Source: Burkholderia anthina
GTDB taxonomy: Bacteria; Pseudomonadota; Gammaproteobacteria; Burkholderiales; Burkholderiaceae
Direction of reading: 5' to 3'
Assembly: GCF_902498995.1 (NCBI RefSeq)
Contig: NZ_CABVLY010000032.1
Location: 1 to 64,000 of the forward strand
DNA length: 64,000 bases
The notes below the pieces were generated by a model, which saw only the letters and a program-made list of their open reading frames with translations, was not told the origin of the DNA and did not search any database. A program made the translations under genes and the position numbers. Below, in pieces: positions 8,427 through 16,910 of the stretch. Numbering within the stretch: position 1 is the first letter of the stretch; every line of letters starts with the position of its first letter.

Positions 8427-10525
8427 GCACCCCGACCACCGGCCTGTTCGGCAAGCGCCCGAACCCGTTTGCCGGCACCAACCTGCGCGCGCTCGCCGGC
8501 CCGATCCTCATCTGCATGATCCTGGGGATGATGATCCTGCCGCTGCCGCCGATGCTGCTGGATCTGCTGTTCACGTTCAACATCGCGCTGTCGGTGATGG
8601 TGCTGCTCGTCAGCATGTATACGATGAAGCCGCTCGATTTCGCGGCATTCCCGAGCGTGCTGCTGTTCTCGACGCTGCTGCGCCTGTCGCTGAACGTCGC
8701 GTCGACGCGCGTGGTGCTGCTCGAGGGCCACACCGGCCCCGACGCGGCCGGCCAGGTGATCGAGGCGTTCGGCCACTTCCTCGTCGGCGGCAACTTCGCG
8801 GTCGGCATCGTCGTGTTCGTGATCCTGATGATCATCAACTTCATGGTCATCACGAAGGGCGCGGGGCGGATCGCCGAAGTGTCCGCGCGCTTCACGCTCG
8901 ACGCGATGCCGGGCAAGCAGATGGCGATCGACGCCGACCTGAACGCGGGCCTCATCAACGAAGAGCAGGCGCGCAAGCGCCGCACCGCGGTCGCGCAGGA
9001 AGCCGAGTTCTACGGGTCGATGGACGGCGCGTCGAAGTTCGTGCGCGGCGACGCGATCGCCGGCCTGATCATCATGGCGATCAACGTGATCGGCGGGCTG
9101 ATCGTCGGGATGGTCCAGCACGACATGAGCTTCGCCGCGGCGGGCACCAACTACACGCTGCTGACGATCGGCGACGGTCTCGTCGCGCAGATTCCGTCGC
9201 TCGTGATCTCGACGGCGGCCGGCGTGATCGTGTCGCGCGTCGCGACCGACGAGGACATCGGCACGCAGATCACCGGCCAGCTGTTCGCGAACCCGCGCGT
9301 GCTGGTCATCACCGGCTCGATCATCGTGCTGATGGGGCTGATCCCGGGCATGCCGCACTTCGCGTTCCTCGCGCTCGGCGGCGGCGCGATCTGGCTGGCG
9401 CGCACCCAGACCCGCCGCGCGGCGGCCCGCGTGGCGGCCGGCGACGTGACCGAGATCGCGCCGCCCGCCGCGCTGCCGGGCGAAAGCCACGAAGCGACCT
9501 GGGACGACGTGCAGCTGATCGATCCGCTCGGCCTCGAAGTCGGCTACCGGCTGATTCCGCTCGTCGACAAGAACAGCGACGGCGAGCTGCTCAAGCGCAT
9601 CAAGAGCATCCGCAAGAAATTCGCGCAGGAAATCGGCTTCCTGCCGCCGGTGATCCACATCCGCGACAACCTCGAGCTGCGGCCGAACGCGTACCGGATC
9701 GCGCTGAAGGGCGTCGAGATCGGTACCGGCGAAGTGTTCCCGGGCCAGTGGCTCGCGATCAACCCGGGCCAGGTGACGGCCGCGCTGCCGGGCGCGCTCA
9801 CGCAGGATCCGGCGTTCGGGCTGCCGGCCGTGTGGATCGACGTCGCGATGCGCGAGCAGGCGCAGGTGTACGGCTACACGGTGGTCGATGCGAGCACGGT
9901 GGTCGCGACGCACCTGAACCATCTGGTCGTCCAGCATGCGGCCGAACTGCTCGGCCGCCAGGAAGTGCAGGCGCTCGTCGAGCGCACCGGCAAGGACGCG
10001 CCGTCGCTCGTCGAGGATCTCGTGCCGAAGACGATCTCGCTCACGACGCTGCAGAAAGTGCTGCAGAACCTGCTCGACGAAGGCGTGCCGATCCGCGACA
10101 TGCGCACGATCCTCGAATCCGTGTCCGAACACGCGGGCCGCGGCGACGCGTACGAGATCACCGCCGCGGTACGGCTGTCGCTCGGCCGCGCGATCACGCA
10201 GCAGTGGTATCCGGGCGCGGGCGAGATGCAGGTGATGGGTCTCGATTCGAATCTCGAGCGCGTGCTGTCGCAGGCGCTCGCCACCGGCGCAAATCCGGGC
10301 CTCGAGCCGGGCCTTGCGCACAACCTTCTGACCGGCACGCAGCAAGCGATGCTGCGTCAACAGAATCTCGGGCTGCCGCCCGTGCTGCTCGTGCAGCACG
10401 CGTTGCGCGCGATGCTCGCGCGTTTCCTGCGCCGCAGCCTGCCGCAATTGAAAGTGCTGTCGTACGCCGAAGTGCCGGATACACGCACGATCAAAGTCGT
10501 TAACGTCATCGGGGGTCCCGCTTGA
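8423..10525 (+). CDS. flhA: Flagellar type III export apparatus protein FlhA
   Basis: Major membrane component of the flagellar export gate. The 700 residues carry about eight transmembrane helices in the N-terminal half, including the FHIPEP-family signature region RLSLNVASTRVVLLEGH, and the cytoplasmic domain with a charged linker before residue 360. GKQMAIDADLNAGLI and YGSMDGASKFVRGDA are family-diagnostic. The ATG overlaps the flhB stop and the 3' end overlaps the flhF TTG, so flhB-flhA-flhF are coupled. Confidence 0.98.
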   Translation: MSTPTTGLFGKRPNPFAGTNLRALAGPILICMILGMMILPLPPMLLDLLFTFNIALSVMVLLVSMYTMKPLDFAAFPSVLLFSTLLRLSLNVASTRVVLLEGHTGPDAAGQVIEAFGHFLVGGNFAVGIVVFVILMIINFMVITKGAGRIAEVSARFTLDAMPGKQMAIDADLNAGLINEEQARKRRTAVAQEAEFYGSMDGASKFVRGDAIAGLIIMAINVIGGLIVGMVQHDMSFAAAGTNYTLLTIGDGLVAQIPSLVISTAAGVIVSRVATDEDIGTQITGQLFANPRVLVITGSIIVLMGLIPGMPHFAFLALGGGAIWLARTQTRRAAARVAAGDVTEIAPPAALPGESHEATWDDVQLIDPLGLEVGYRLIPLVDKNSDGELLKRIKSIRKKFAQEIGFLPPVIHIRDNLELRPNAYRIALKGVEIGTGEVFPGQWLAINPGQVTAALPGALTQDPAFGLPAVWIDVAMREQAQVYGYTVVDASTVVATHLNHLVVQHAAELLGRQEVQALVERTGKDAPSLVEDLVPKTISLTTLQKVLQNLLDEGVPIRDMRTILESVSEHAGRGDAYEITAAVRLSLGRAITQQWYPGAGEMQVMGLDSNLERVLSQALATGANPGLEPGLAHNLLTGTQQAMLRQQNLGLPPVLLVQHALRAMLARFLRRSLPQLKVLSYAEVPDTRTIKVVNVIGGPA

Positions 10526-12306
10526 ACATTCGCAAATTCACCGGCGCGACCAGCCGCGACGCGCTTCGCCTCGTGCGCGAAGCACTCGGCGCCGACGCCG
10601 TCGTGCTGTCGAACCGCACGCTCGATGACGGTAGCGTCGAAATCGTTGCACTCGCCGATTCGGACCTCGCCGCGGTCGCGCCGTCGGCTGCCGTCCGCCC
10701 GCGCGCGAGCGCGCCGCGCGTGCCGGAGTCCGTGCCGGCCGCCGCGGTGCCGGGCATCGTGTCGCGCCCGGGCGTCGCGCCCGCGCCCGCGCGTCCGGCC
10801 GGCAATCCGTATGCCGCCGGCGCCGGCGGCCTGCCGGACGTGTTCTCGTCGGTGTTCGGCGCCAGCGCCGAAACGACGGAGCCGGCCACGTTCGACGCCG
10901 ACACGAATGCGCCGGCCGAGCTGTCGCCGTCGCGCGCCGCGTCGGCGTCCGCAGCCGCCGCGCCCGCGACGTCCTCCGAACCTGCGCCGTGGCTCGTCGA
11001 GCACGCGAAGCGCCTGACGCAGCAGCGCGACGCGCTGATGATCCGTACCCACGCGGCACCCGCCGCGCCGCAAGCGCCGGCCCCCGCACCGCAGGACGCG
11101 GCGCCGGCCGGCTGGGCGCGCGACATCGTGCGCGACGCCGAACGCCGGATGCCGGCCGCGACCGCGGCCACCGCCCGTACGAACGACACCGCCGCCGCCC
11201 GTGCGAACGACGCGGACGCCGCGAAGCCGGCCGAGCGCGCGCGCCTGTCCGCCGACGCGGCCGCCGTGGTCGCCGACGCCGTGAAGTCGCGTATCGAAAG
11301 CGTCGTCAACGACACGGTGATGCACGAGCTCGGCGCGATGCGCGGGATGATGCAGGAGCAGTTCGACAGCCTGATGTGGCACGATCGCCAGCGCCGCAGC
11401 CCGGTGCACGGCGCGCTGACCAAGCACCTGTTCGCGGCCGGCTTCTCCGCGCAGCTCGTGCGGATGCTGGTCGACAACCTGCCGCCGGGCGACGGCACGC
11501 AGACCTTCGAGCAGGCTCTCGAATGGGCGCAGTCGGTGCTCGCGGCGAACCTGCCGGTGCTCGACAGCGAGGATGCGCTGATGGAGCGCGGCGGCGTGTT
11601 CGCGCTGATGGGGCCGACCGGCGTCGGCAAGACGACCACCACCGCGAAGCTCGCCGCGCGCTGCGTGATGCGCTTCGGCGCGAGCAAGGTCGCGCTGCTG
11701 ACCACCGACAGCTACCGGATCGGCGGTCACGAGCAACTGCGCATCTTCGGCAAGATCCTCGGCGTGCCGGTGCACGCGGTGAAGGATGCGGGCGATCTCG
11801 CGCTCGCGCTGTCCGAACTGCGCAACAAGCACATCGTGCTGATCGACACGATCGGCATGAGCCAGCGCGATCGCGCGCTGTCCGACCAGATCGCGATGCT
11901 GCACGGCGCGAACGCGCCGGTGCAGCGCCTGCTGCTGCTCAACGCGACGAGCCACGGCGACACGCTCAACGAAGTCGTCCAGGCGTACCGCAGCGCGGGC
12001 GAGCATCCGCAGGCGGCATCCCCGGGCCTCGCCGGCTGCATCCTGACCAAGCTCGACGAGGCGACGCACCTGGGCGGCGTGCTCGACACGGTGATCCGCT
12101 ACAAGCTGCCCGTTCACTACGTGTCGACCGGCCAGAAGGTGCCGGAGAACCTGTATGTCGCGACGACCCGCTTCCTGCTGAAAAGCGCGTTCTGTGTGCC
12201 GCGTGACGGCTCGCCCTTCGTGCCGCAGGACGAGGACATGCCGACGCTGCTTTCCGCACTGACCGCACGTTCCACCGCCGAGCTGCACGAGGTGCGATTT
12301 GGATAA
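10522..12306 (+). CDS. flhF: Flagellar biosynthesis GTPase FlhF (SRP-type)
   Basis: SRP-family GTPase that sets the site and number of flagella. In the 594 residues an N-terminal B domain (NIRKFTGATSRDALRLVREA) leads to a long Ala/Pro-rich linker of about 200 residues, an N domain, and the G domain with P-loop GPTGVGKTTTTAKLA (near residue 364), DTIGMSQRD (G3) and TKLDEATHLGG (G4). The protein is longer than many FlhF proteins because of the linker. The TTG at 10522 overlaps the flhA stop. It overlaps flhG by 8 nt, and these two work as an antagonistic pair in polar flagellates. Confidence 0.96.
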   Translation: MNIRKFTGATSRDALRLVREALGADAVVLSNRTLDDGSVEIVALADSDLAAVAPSAAVRPRASAPRVPESVPAAAVPGIVSRPGVAPAPARPAGNPYAAGAGGLPDVFSSVFGASAETTEPATFDADTNAPAELSPSRAASASAAAAPATSSEPAPWLVEHAKRLTQQRDALMIRTHAAPAAPQAPAPAPQDAAPAGWARDIVRDAERRMPAATAATARTNDTAAARANDADAAKPAERARLSADAAAVVADAVKSRIESVVNDTVMHELGAMRGMMQEQFDSLMWHDRQRRSPVHGALTKHLFAAGFSAQLVRMLVDNLPPGDGTQTFEQALEWAQSVLAANLPVLDSEDALMERGGVFALMGPTGVGKTTTTAKLAARCVMRFGASKVALLTTDSYRIGGHEQLRIFGKILGVPVHAVKDAGDLALALSELRNKHIVLIDTIGMSQRDRALSDQIAMLHGANAPVQRLLLLNATSHGDTLNEVVQAYRSAGEHPQAASPGLAGCILTKLDEATHLGGVLDTVIRYKLPVHYVSTGQKVPENLYVATTRFLLKSAFCVPRDGSPFVPQDEDMPTLLSALTARSTAELHEVRFG

Positions 12307-13108
12307 ACGGATCATCGACCAGGCCGAAGGGCTGCGCCGCCTGCTGGCCGGACGCGCGTCGCGCGTCGTCGCGGTGACGGGCGGCCCGGCGGGCGTCGGC
12401 TGCACCACCACCGTCGTGAACCTCGCGGCGGCGCTGGCCGCGCTCGGCAAGGACGTGCTCGTCGTCGACGAGCGCGCCGGCGCGCGTTCGGCCACCGCGA
12501 CGCTCGCGGGCGCACGGCTGCGCGACGGCGAACGCACGCGGGTGGCCGCCGGCTTCGGCCTGTGCGCGGCCGGGCAGGGCGGCTACAGCGATGCGCAGTT
12601 GAGCGACTTCATCGACGGCCAGGCCGACATCGTGCTGGTCGATGCGCGGCCCGGCGCCGACGGCGCGCTCTCGGCGCTCGCGCGCGAGGCGCACGACGTG
12701 CTGATCGTCACGCGGGTTTCCGCGAAGGCGATCACCGAAGCCTACGCGTGCATGAAGCGCCTGCACTTCGCGCAAGCGCTCGCGCAGTTCCGCGTGCTGA
12801 CCAACCACGTCGGCAACCACGCGGACGCGAAGACCGCCTTCGACAACCTGGCGGGCGTCGCGAGCCGCTACCTGACGGTGTCGATCGCGGATGCCGGCTG
12901 CGTGAGCGCCGACCCGCTCGTCGAGCGGGCGCGCGAACTGACGCACACCGCGGTCGACGCGTTCCCGTCGTCGGCGGCCGCGCGCGACTACCGGCAGATT
13001 GCCGCCGACTTGCTGTACTGGCCGATGCGCCCGCGTTCGGGGGCGGGCCGCGCCGTCCACGCGGGCGGCAAGCCGTCGTACGAGGCGAGTGCGGCCCACG
13101 CCGCGTGA
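12299..13108 (+). CDS. flhG: Flagellar number regulator FlhG / FleN (MinD-like, atypical P-loop)
   Basis: MinD/ParA-family protein that normally restrains flagellar number by stimulating FlhF. The 269 residues show the fold (VLVVDE with D57; ADIVLVDARPG as Walker B; TRVSAKAITEAY). The P-loop is degenerate: residues 28-36 read GGPAGVGCT where family members have GKGGVGKT-like sequence, so the signature lysine is Pro30 and the P-loop lysine is Cys35. ATP hydrolysis may therefore be weak or lost. The TTG start at 12299 overlaps the end of flhF. fliA follows after 15 nt. Identity by position and fold is good; activity is doubtful. Confidence 0.9.
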   Translation: MDKRIIDQAEGLRRLLAGRASRVVAVTGGPAGVGCTTTVVNLAAALAALGKDVLVVDERAGARSATATLAGARLRDGERTRVAAGFGLCAAGQGGYSDAQLSDFIDGQADIVLVDARPGADGALSALAREAHDVLIVTRVSAKAITEAYACMKRLHFAQALAQFRVLTNHVGNHADAKTAFDNLAGVASRYLTVSIADAGCVSADPLVERARELTHTAVDAFPSSAAARDYRQIAADLLYWPMRPRSGAGRAVHAGGKPSYEASAAHAA

Positions 13109-13123
13109 GCGAAGGAGAGAGCC

Positions 13124-13858
13124 ATGATGTACAACGCTCAAGGAAAGATGACCCAGGCCGACGTGCTCGCGCAATACGCGCCGCTCGTGCGGCGCCTGGG
13201 GTTGCAGCTCGTCGCGAAGATGCCGGCGAGCGTCGATCTCGACGACCTGATCCAGGCCGGCATGATCGGCCTGATGGATGCGGCCGGCCGCTACAAGGAA
13301 GACCAGGGCGCGCAGTTCGAGACCTATGCGACGCAGCGCATTCGCGGCGCGATGCTCGACGAGCTGCGCAGCAACGACTGGCTGCCGCGCAGCCTGCGCA
13401 AGACGTCGCGCGAGGTCGAGCACGCGGTGCACCAGGTCGAGCAGCAGCTCGGCCGCTCGGCGAGCGAGGCCGAGATCGCGCAGCACCTGAAGATGCCGCT
13501 CGACGAATACCAGGGGATGCTGCAGGACCTGCACGGCAGCCAGCTCATCTACTACGAGGATTTCGACCGCGCGGCCGACGACGAGCCGTTCCTCGACCGC
13601 TATCGCGTCGATCACGCCGATCCGCTGTCGGCGCTGCTCGACGACCATCTGCGCGATGCGCTCGTCGACGCGATCGAGCGGCTGCCCGAGCGCGAGAAGC
13701 TGCTGATGTCGCTGTATTACGAGCGCGGGCTGAACCTGCGCGAGATCGGCGCGGTGCTCGAAGTCAGCGAGTCGCGCGTGTGCCAGCTGCACAGCCAGGC
13801 CGTTGCGCGGCTGCGCGCGCGGTTGCGCGAACAGGCGTGGGTCGGCGCGGAAACCTGA
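13124..13858 (+). CDS. fliA: Flagellar RNA polymerase sigma factor FliA (sigma28)
   Basis: Directs transcription of late flagellar and chemotaxis genes. The 244 residues contain sigma region 2 (LIQAGMIGLMDAAGRY, FETYATQRIRGAMLDELR), region 3 (SRELRKTSRE-type stretch around 85-100) and region 4 (LPEREKLLMSLYYERGLNLREIGAVL followed by SRVCQLHSQAVARLR, quoted in part). These are specific to sigma28. The ATG follows GAAGGAGAG at 13111-13119. It ends the flhB-flhA-flhF-flhG-fliA block; no flgM is in this window. Confidence 0.97.
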   Translation: MMYNAQGKMTQADVLAQYAPLVRRLGLQLVAKMPASVDLDDLIQAGMIGLMDAAGRYKEDQGAQFETYATQRIRGAMLDELRSNDWLPRSLRKTSREVEHAVHQVEQQLGRSASEAEIAQHLKMPLDEYQGMLQDLHGSQLIYYEDFDRAADDEPFLDRYRVDHADPLSALLDDHLRDALVDAIERLPEREKLLMSLYYERGLNLREIGAVLEVSESRVCQLHSQAVARLRARLREQAWVGAET

Positions 13859-13921
13859 CCCTTTCATTGTGCCCACGCGCGCGGACGCCGCGCGTGCCGC
13901 GCAATTCTCGCGCCGATTTGC

Positions 13922-13927
13922 TACAAT
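13922..13927 (+). promoter_or_regulatory. ahcY: Candidate -10 element for ahcY
   Basis: TACAAT lies 12 bp before the first riboswitch stem and is preceded by TTTGC. No good -35 is visible 16-18 bp upstream, so only the -10 is proposed; it places the transcript start right at the aptamer. Confidence 0.45.
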
Positions 13928-13938
13928 CCCTCCCGTTT

Positions 13939-14055
13939 TCCGAGGAGCGTTGCGACGGACCTTCTGCGTCCGCCAGGCTCGGAGAGCTTCACCAAGCAGC
14001 CGTGCGGCGAGATGTTGGATTCGCGCCGGCCCCGCTTCCTGAACGGCGCTCACGT
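13939..14055 (+). promoter_or_regulatory. SAH (S-adenosylhomocysteine) riboswitch
   Basis: The sequence and pairing match the SAH riboswitch class found upstream of ahcY in many proteobacteria. P1 is TCCGAG (13939-13944) with CTCGGA (13978-13983). P2 is CGGAC (13956-13960) with GTCCG (13968-13972). A pseudoknot forms between GAGCG (13945-13949) and CGCTC (14047-14051). The conserved GGAGCG and CCAGGCTCGGA segments are present. The class turns expression on when SAH accumulates; the ribosome site (AAAGGAGG, about 14077-14084) lies 26 nt after the pseudoknot. The loop between P1 and the pseudoknot strand is longer than in many members. Confidence 0.94.
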
Positions 14056-14090
14056 CACCAATCTAGAAACTTTTTAGAAAGGAGGGCGTG

Positions 14091-15509
14091 ATGAACGCCA
14101 TTATCGATTCCCAGGCTTCCAAGGATTACGTCGTCGCCGACATGGCGCTTGCCGGCTGGGGCCGCAAGGAACTGAACATCGCCGAGACCGAAATGCCGGG
14201 CCTCGTGCAGATCCGCGACGAATACAAGGCGCAGCAGCCGCTGAAGGGCGCGCGCATCGCGGGTTCGCTGCACATGACGATCCAGACCGGCGTGCTGATC
14301 GAGACGCTGAAGGCGCTCGGCGCCGATGTCCGCTGGGCGTCGTGCAACATCTTCTCGACGCAGGACCACGCGGCTGCCGCGATCGTCGAATCGGGCACGC
14401 CGGTGTTCGCGTTCAAGGGCGAGTCGCTCGACGAATACTGGGAGTTCTCGCACCGCATCTTCGAATGGCCGAACGGCGAATTCGCGAACATGATCCTGGA
14501 CGACGGCGGTGACGCAACGCTGCTGCTGATCCTCGGCTCGAAGGCCGAGAAGGACCGTTCGGTGATCGCGAAGCCGACCAACGAGGAAGAAGTCGCGCTG
14601 TACAAGTCGATCGCGACGCACCTCGACGCCGACCCGACCTGGTACTCGACGCGCCTCGCGCACATCAAGGGCGTGACCGAGGAAACCACGACCGGCGTGC
14701 ACCGCCTGTACCAGATGGAAAAGGACGGCCGCCTGCCGTTCCCGGCGTTCAACGTGAACGACTCGGTCACCAAGTCGAAGTTCGACAACCTGTACGGCTG
14801 CCGTGAATCGCTCGTCGACGGCATCAAGCGCGCGACCGACGTGATGATCGCGGGCAAGGTCGCGGTCGTCGCGGGCTACGGCGACGTGGGCAAGGGCTGC
14901 GCGCAATCGCTGCGCGGCCTGGGCGCGACCGTGTGGGTCACCGAAATCGATCCGATCTGCGCGCTGCAGGCGGCGATGGAAGGCTACCGCGTCGTGACGA
15001 TGGAATACGCGGCCGACAAGGCCGACATCTTCGTGACGGCGACCGGCAACTTCCACGTGATCGGCCACGATCACATGAAGGCGATGCGCCACAACGCGAT
15101 CGTCTGCAACATCGGCCACTTCGACTCGGAAATCGACGTCGCGTCGACCCGCCAGTACCAGTGGGAAAACATCAAGCCGCAGGTCGACCACATCATCTTC
15201 CCGGACGGCAAGCGCGTGATCCTGCTGGCCGAAGGCCGCCTGGTGAACCTCGGCTGCGCGACCGGCCACCCGTCGTTCGTGATGTCGAACTCGTTCGCGA
15301 ACCAGACGCTCGCGCAGATCGAACTGTTCGTGCGCGGCGCCGAGTACGAAAACAAGGTGTACGTGCTGCCGAAGCACCTCGATGAAAAGGTCGCGCGCCT
15401 GCACCTCGCGCGCATCGGCGCGAACCTGTCCGTGCTGTCGGACGAGCAGGCTTCATATATCGGCGTGCAGAAGGACGGCCCGTTCAAGCCGAACCACTAC
15501 CGCTACTGA
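14091..15509 (+). CDS. ahcY: Adenosylhomocysteinase
   Basis: Hydrolyses S-adenosylhomocysteine to homocysteine and adenosine, relieving product inhibition of methyltransferases; cytoplasmic, NAD-dependent. The 472 residues include the catalytic region NDSVTKSKFDNLYGCRESL, the NAD-binding loop VAGYGDVGKGCAQSL and the C-terminal KPNHYRY that closes the neighbouring subunit's active site. ATG at 14091 is preferred to GTG at 14088 on spacing from AAAGGAGG. An SAH riboswitch precedes it. metF lies two genes downstream, which links both halves of the methyl cycle. Confidence 0.98.
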   Translation: MNAIIDSQASKDYVVADMALAGWGRKELNIAETEMPGLVQIRDEYKAQQPLKGARIAGSLHMTIQTGVLIETLKALGADVRWASCNIFSTQDHAAAAIVESGTPVFAFKGESLDEYWEFSHRIFEWPNGEFANMILDDGGDATLLLILGSKAEKDRSVIAKPTNEEEVALYKSIATHLDADPTWYSTRLAHIKGVTEETTTGVHRLYQMEKDGRLPFPAFNVNDSVTKSKFDNLYGCRESLVDGIKRATDVMIAGKVAVVAGYGDVGKGCAQSLRGLGATVWVTEIDPICALQAAMEGYRVVTMEYAADKADIFVTATGNFHVIGHDHMKAMRHNAIVCNIGHFDSEIDVASTRQYQWENIKPQVDHIIFPDGKRVILLAEGRLVNLGCATGHPSFVMSNSFANQTLAQIELFVRGAEYENKVYVLPKHLDEKVARLHLARIGANLSVLSDEQASYIGVQKDGPFKPNHYRY

Positions 15510-15607
15510 TGCGTCGCCGCTACCGTGCCGCGCACGCCCCGCTACGGGGCGCGCGGCGCGGCGGCGGCGCCTGACCGCACAGATCGACAACCGAACCGGA
15601 GCCCTCC

Positions 15608-15961
15608 ATGAGCGTCATCCTCACCTGGGTCATCAACGCCCTCGCGCTGCTGATCATCACGTACCTCGTGCCGTCGATCCACATCAAGAGCTTCGGCACC
15701 GCGCTGATCATCGCGGTCGTGCTGGGCCTGATCAACACGGTGATTCGTCCGGTGCTGATCCTGCTGACGCTGCCCGTCACGATCGTCACGCTCGGGGTGT
15801 TCATCCTCGTCGTGAACGCGTTGTGCTTCTGGTTCGCGTCGTCGCTGCTGAAGGGCTTCGAGGTGTCGGGTTTCTGGTCCGCCTTCTTCGGTTCGATCCT
15901 GTACAGCATCGTGTCGTGGCTGCTGTCCGCGCTGATCTTCGGGCAGCGCGACTTCGGCTGA
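15608..15961 (+). CDS. Small membrane protein, phage holin family IV (YvlD-like)
   Basis: The 117-residue product is almost entirely hydrophobic, with about four transmembrane helices (roughly 4-23, 30-50, 58-80, 90-112). VLGLINTVIRPVLILLTLPVTIVTLGVF (quoted in part: NTVIRPVLILLTLP) is diagnostic of the YvlD family, for which the name holin is historical and no lysis role is established. It sits between ahcY (98 nt upstream) and metF (24 nt downstream), an arrangement common in Burkholderiales, so it is probably part of the riboswitch-controlled transcript. Function unknown. Confidence 0.85.
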   Translation: MSVILTWVINALALLIITYLVPSIHIKSFGTALIIAVVLGLINTVIRPVLILLTLPVTIVTLGVFILVVNALCFWFASSLLKGFEVSGFWSAFFGSILYSIVSWLLSALIFGQRDFG

Positions 15962-15985
15962 CGGCGCGGGCCTCTCTTCCGAATC

Positions 15986-16816
15986 ATGAAACCGATCGAA
16001 CTCTCGTTTGAATTCTTCCCGCCGAAAACGGCGGAAGGCGTCGAGAAGCTGCGCGCGACGCGTGCGCAGCTGCTGCCGCTGAAGCCGAAATTCGTCTCCG
16101 TGACGTTCGGCGCCGGCGGCTCGACGCAGCAGGGCACGCTCGATACCGTGCTCGACATGCAGAAGGACGGCCTCGAGGCCGCCCCTCACCTGTCGTGCAT
16201 CGGCTCGTCGCGCGACAGCCTGCGCGCGATCCTCGACCAATACCGCTCGCACGGCATCCGGCATATCGTCGCGCTGCGCGGCGACCTGCCGTCGGGGATG
16301 GGCGCGGTCGGCGAGCTGCGTTATGCGTCCGAGCTCGTCAGCTTCATCCGCGCCGAGCATGGCGACTGGTTCCACATCGAAGTCGCCGGTTATCCGGAGT
16401 ACCACCCGCAATCGCGTTCGCCCAAGGCCGATCTCGAGAACTTCGCGCGCAAGGTGAAGGCCGGCGCGAATTCCGCGATCACGCAGTACTTCTTCAACGC
16501 CGACGCGTATTTCCGCTTCGTCGACGATGCGCGCAAGCTGGGTGTGGACGTGCCGATCGTGCCGGGCATCATGCCGATCACGAACTTCTCGCAACTGATG
16601 CGCTTCTCGGAAATGTGCGGCGCGGAAGTGCCGCGCTGGGTCGCGCGCCGGCTCGAGAGCTTCGGCGACGATCGCGACGCGATCCGTGCATTCGGCGCGG
16701 ATGTCGTCACCGATCTGTGCCGGCGCCTGATCGACGCGGGCGTGCCGGGGCTGCACTTCTACACGCTGAACGCGGCGTCCGCGACCCGGACGATCTGCGA
16801 TCGACTCGCCGGCTAA
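15986..16816 (+). CDS. metF: Methylenetetrahydrofolate reductase [NAD(P)H]
   Basis: Reduces 5,10-methylene-THF to 5-methyl-THF, the methyl donor for methionine synthesis; FAD enzyme. The 276-residue length is normal for bacterial MetF. The protein opens with IELSFEFFPPKTAEG (catalytic Glu in the EFFPP motif), and HIVALRGDLP and FHIEVAGYPEYHP are further family motifs; ITQYFFNADAYFRFVDD and PGIMPITNF follow. It starts 24 nt after the small membrane protein and ends in a strong terminator, closing the ahcY-metF unit. Confidence 0.97.
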   Translation: MKPIELSFEFFPPKTAEGVEKLRATRAQLLPLKPKFVSVTFGAGGSTQQGTLDTVLDMQKDGLEAAPHLSCIGSSRDSLRAILDQYRSHGIRHIVALRGDLPSGMGAVGELRYASELVSFIRAEHGDWFHIEVAGYPEYHPQSRSPKADLENFARKVKAGANSAITQYFFNADAYFRFVDDARKLGVDVPIVPGIMPITNFSQLMRFSEMCGAEVPRWVARRLESFGDDRDAIRAFGADVVTDLCRRLIDAGVPGLHFYTLNAASATRTICDRLAG

Positions 16817-16840
16817 GCGCTGCGCGACGTCCGCATGCGA

Positions 16841-16874
16841 AAAGCCCCGCCGGTTCTGCCGGCGGGGCTTTTTT
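16841..16874. terminator. Bidirectional rho-independent terminator
   Basis: AAAGCCCCGCCGG (16841-16853) pairs with its complement at 16859-16871 across a 5-nt loop, followed by TTTTTT on the plus strand and AAA on the other side. It separates metF from the convergent amidase gene. Confidence 0.93.
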
Positions 16875-16910
16875 ATTGCCGCGGCGCGGTTCGGTTCGGC
16901 CCGGCCCGGT

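Noticed and set aside
8270..10447. A 725-codon minus-strand frame opposite flhA
   Set aside because: Shadow of flhA; no domains, no ribosome site, biased to His/Arg/Asp.
15529..15557. GC-rich stem-loop between ahcY and the small membrane protein
   Set aside because: Could attenuate transcription but has no T-run and imperfect pairing; too weak to call a terminator that would split the operon.
15608..15961. Prophage remnant suggested by the name holin
   Set aside because: The YvlD-type family is chromosomal and there are no other phage genes; the name is historical.
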